Source of the DNA: Candidatus Solincola jinzensis | GTDB lineage: Bacteria; Actinomycetota; Geothermincolia; Geothermincolales; RBG-13-55-18 | Assembly: GCA_015711875.1 (NCBI GenBank) | Contig: JACVJG010000011.1 | Coordinates: 1-15,908, forward strand | Direction: 5' to 3' | Length of the DNA: 15,908 nt | Shown: positions 14,095 to 15,908 of the stretch, in pieces | How positions within the stretch are numbered: the stretch's first letter is position 1 | How the letters are laid out: each line of letters opens with the position of its first letter | Notes under the pieces: model-generated | Database searches by the model: none | Seen by the model: only the letters and a program-made list of their open reading frames with translations | What the model was told of the DNA's origin: nothing | Translations under genes and position numbers: made by a program

Positions 14095-15908
14095 ATGAAG
14101 ATGAGGATGGTAAAGGTTTCGGCAGGAGCAAAGGGCGTCAGGGGCAGATCGCATGTGGCGGCGGCCTGCGCCCTCGCTTTTCTCATGGCGCTTTTCCTCG
14201 CAGGGCCCACGGCGAGGGAGCCGGAGGCGGTAGCGGGCGGAGGCAGGATTACCTTCGTGGGGCACGGCAGAGGCCACGGGGTGGGGTTGTGCATGGCCGG
14301 GGTCTATTACCGTGCCCTGCGCGGCGAGGAATACCACCAGATCATCCGCGCTTACTACACCGGCGTGGAGTTCTCGCGTGTAAGCGACGACATGCCCATC
14401 CGGGTGCTTTGCCGCGACAACGTGGTGCGCACTTATCCTCTGAGGGAATATCTCTACCGCCTGCAGGAGGAGCCGGACTCCTGGCCTGCGCAGGGGTTGA
14501 GGGTGCTCATGGTGGCCGCGCGCACCTATGTGCTCTCGGTTATCGCGCGGGGAAAGCACACCAAGGACGGCTATGATATCTGCCCATATGGGAGTTGTTG
14601 CCAGGCCTTCAACGAGCGGATCGATCCCGCCACCAGGCCCAACACCGTGGCGGCGGTGAACGCCACCGCGGGCGAGATCATCACCTATGGAGGCCAGCCC
14701 ATCATCGCCGCCTACAGCTCCTGCTGTGGCGGTTACACCGCGGGCACGGATGAGGCCTGGGGCGGAAACCCCGTGCCCTATCTCAGCCCGGTTCCCGATG
14801 ACGCCTGCGCCGCCGACGAGGACCACGACTGGCAGGTGACCATGACCTGGGAGGAGTTGCAGGCCAAGCTCAACGCCAATGCGGAAACCGCGGTGGGAAC
14901 GCTTTACGGGCTGGATATCGTGTCCCGCTGGACCTCGGGCAGGGTCAAGGAGATACGCATCGATGGAAGCGCGGGCAGCAGGACGGTGAGCGGGACCCAC
15001 TTCGCCTCCGTGGTGGGGCTTCAGACGCATTTCTTCTCCATCGCCTCACAGAACTTCGACGAGTACCTGCTCATCCAGAACCCGGGGGACGAGGCGGCCG
15101 CCTGCACCATAACCTACATGTTCCCGGGCGGCGGCAGCATGCAGGAATCGTGCGAGGTGGCGCCGCATTCCCGCCATACCGTTTATATCAACGACCGCGT
15201 GCAGAACTCGGAGGTGTCCATAGAGGTGGATTCCCAGCAGCCGGTGGTGGCGGAACGAGCCATGTATTTCGATTTCCTGGGCAGCGGCGTCAAGGGCGGC
15301 CACGCCTGCATGGGTATCTCCGAGGCGCGCCGGGAGTGGTTTTTCGCGGAGGGCTACACCGGCGGGGAGTTCGATACCTTCTTCCTGGTCCAGAACCCCA
15401 ACCAGGCCGAGGCACATCTCGAGGTCTCTTTCCTGGGTAACGGCGGAGAGGTCGACCGCATATACTACACCCTGGCCCCCTCGTCGCGCATGACCATCTG
15501 GATGGACATGGAGCCGGGTATGGAGGACGGTGAGTTCTCGGCCCAGTTCGCATGCGACCTCCCGGTGGTGGCGGAGCGAGCCATGTATTTCCGCTACCGC
15601 GGGAACGCGGGAGGAAGCGCGGCAGAGGGAGCCATGGCGCCGGAAAAATCATGGTTCTTTTCCGAGGGCTACACCGGCGGGGAGTTCGACACCTATATAT
15701 TGCTGACCAACACATCGGAGGCGGCGGCCGGGGCCAGACTCACCTTCATGCTGCCGGACGCCAGTACCAGGGAGCTCTCCCTCGAGGCGCCGGCGCGCAG
15801 CCGGGTCACCGTGCACGTCGACGACCTGCCTGGCCTGGAGGACGCCGAGTTCTCCACCCGCGTGGAGGCCGACAAGCCCCTGGTGGCGGAGCGCGCCATG
15901 TACTTCTC
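14095..15908 (+). CDS. Secreted SpoIID/LytB-domain protein with AERxMYF repeats (partial, runs off window)
   Basis: 604 codons are visible without a stop. Residues 1-40 form a signal peptide (basic start, hydrophobic HVAAACALAFLMALFLAG). A SpoIID/LytB-type domain, known in SpoIID as a lytic transglycosylase of peptidoglycan, spans about 55-315. GHGRGHGVGL and an IIRAYYTG stretch come first, then YLYRLQEEPDSWP with Glu125 aligning to the catalytic Glu, VAARTY, and SSCCGGYT near WGGNPVPYL. In B. subtilis SpoIID, as I recall it, the GHGVG segment is at the C-terminal end, so the order here is permuted. Putative metal ligands are His155, Cys163, Cys168 and Cys169. From residue ~319 three modules of about 106 residues follow, ending in VAERAMYF at 386-392, 492-499 and 597-604, with FxEGYTGGEFDT opening modules 2 and 3; the modules look like beta-sandwiches. 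Start alternatives are ATG 14101 and 14107; only a weak GGGG (14082-14085) precedes 14095. Confidence 0.85.
   Translation, partial: MKMRMVKVSAGAKGVRGRSHVAAACALAFLMALFLAGPTAREPEAVAGGGRITFVGHGRGHGVGLCMAGVYYRALRGEEYHQIIRAYYTGVEFSRVSDDMPIRVLCRDNVVRTYPLREYLYRLQEEPDSWPAQGLRVLMVAARTYVLSVIARGKHTKDGYDICPYGSCCQAFNERIDPATRPNTVAAVNATAGEIITYGGQPIIAAYSSCCGGYTAGTDEAWGGNPVPYLSPVPDDACAADEDHDWQVTMTWEELQAKLNANAETAVGTLYGLDIVSRWTSGRVKEIRIDGSAGSRTVSGTHFASVVGLQTHFFSIASQNFDEYLLIQNPGDEAAACTITYMFPGGGSMQESCEVAPHSRHTVYINDRVQNSEVSIEVDSQQPVVAERAMYFDFLGSGVKGGHACMGISEARREWFFAEGYTGGEFDTFFLVQNPNQAEAHLEVSFLGNGGEVDRIYYTLAPSSRMTIWMDMEPGMEDGEFSAQFACDLPVVAERAMYFRYRGNAGGSAAEGAMAPEKSWFFSEGYTGGEFDTYILLTNTSEAAAGARLTFMLPDASTRELSLEAPARSRVTVHVDDLPGLEDAEFSTRVEADKPLVAERAMYF
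14103..14142 (+). repeat. 40-bp direct repeat, copy 2 (in the signal peptide coding region)
   Basis: Second copy of the 40-bp repeat, here encoding residues 4-16 of the SpoIID-type protein (RMVKVSAGAKGVR), just before the hydrophobic core of its signal peptide. The 34 bases between the copies include the chosen ATG at 14095. Confidence 0.95.

Noticed and set aside
13903..15030. 375-codon minus-strand frame opposite the SpoIID-type gene
   Set aside because: The + strand encodes a recognisable signal peptide, SpoIID motifs and repeat modules over the same bases; the antisense product has no recognisable content.

Overview
The window is GC-rich, densely coded on the + strand, and reads like a deep-branching, probably thermophile-related Actinomycetota (something Geothermincolia-like). 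This placement is an inference. It rests on the GC-rich, C/G-ending codons combined with frequent ATA (Ile) and AGG (Arg) codons, and on surface proteins built from 'AERxMYF' / 'FxEGYTGGEFDT' repeats, a style I associate with those lineages from memory. No rRNA, tRNA, CRISPR array or mobile element is visible.

Layout. (1) 1-114: last codons of a surface repeat protein ending in an AERPMYF module, followed by a good intrinsic terminator at 291-318. (2) 319-949: no convincing gene, but a sigma70-like promoter (544-572) and an approx. 370-nt, hairpin-rich leader. (3) 950-10336: three consecutive paralogous giant genes (991, 958 and 995 aa). Each has one N-terminal membrane anchor, about 34-35 two-helix repeats of 23 or 26 residues, and a short aromatic/Pro-rich tail. 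They form an alpha-solenoid family I cannot match to a named one. Genes 1 and 2 are separated by a 518-bp spacer; genes 2 and 3 by 28 bp. (4) 10427-13292: a NarL-type two-component pair, a 9-TM histidine kinase with GAF domain and a LuxR-type response regulator, overlapping by 8 bp and driven by a perfect extended -10 promoter that predicts a leaderless mRNA. (5) 13293-14094: an 802-bp spacer with a weak terminator, an AT-rich promoter-like island and the first copy of a 40-bp direct repeat. (6) 14095 to the window end: a secreted SpoIID/LytB-domain protein followed by at least three ~106-residue repeats of the same AERxMYF type as the fragment at 1-114; it runs off the window.

How the parts may work together. 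Everything except the regulator pair looks destined for the membrane or cell surface. The solenoid triplet would be three long, Cys-poor superhelical rods anchored outside the membrane, flanked on both sides by secreted AERxMYF-repeat proteins, one of which carries a peptidoglycan-cleaving domain. The kinase/regulator pair could control this surface locus, but only adjacency supports that. The most interesting point is that the three solenoids keep the same repeat-by-repeat length pattern: a 23-mer zone, one 22-mer at unit 14, an alternating 23/26 zone, then a 26-mer-rich zone. This implies whole-gene duplication of an already fixed architecture.
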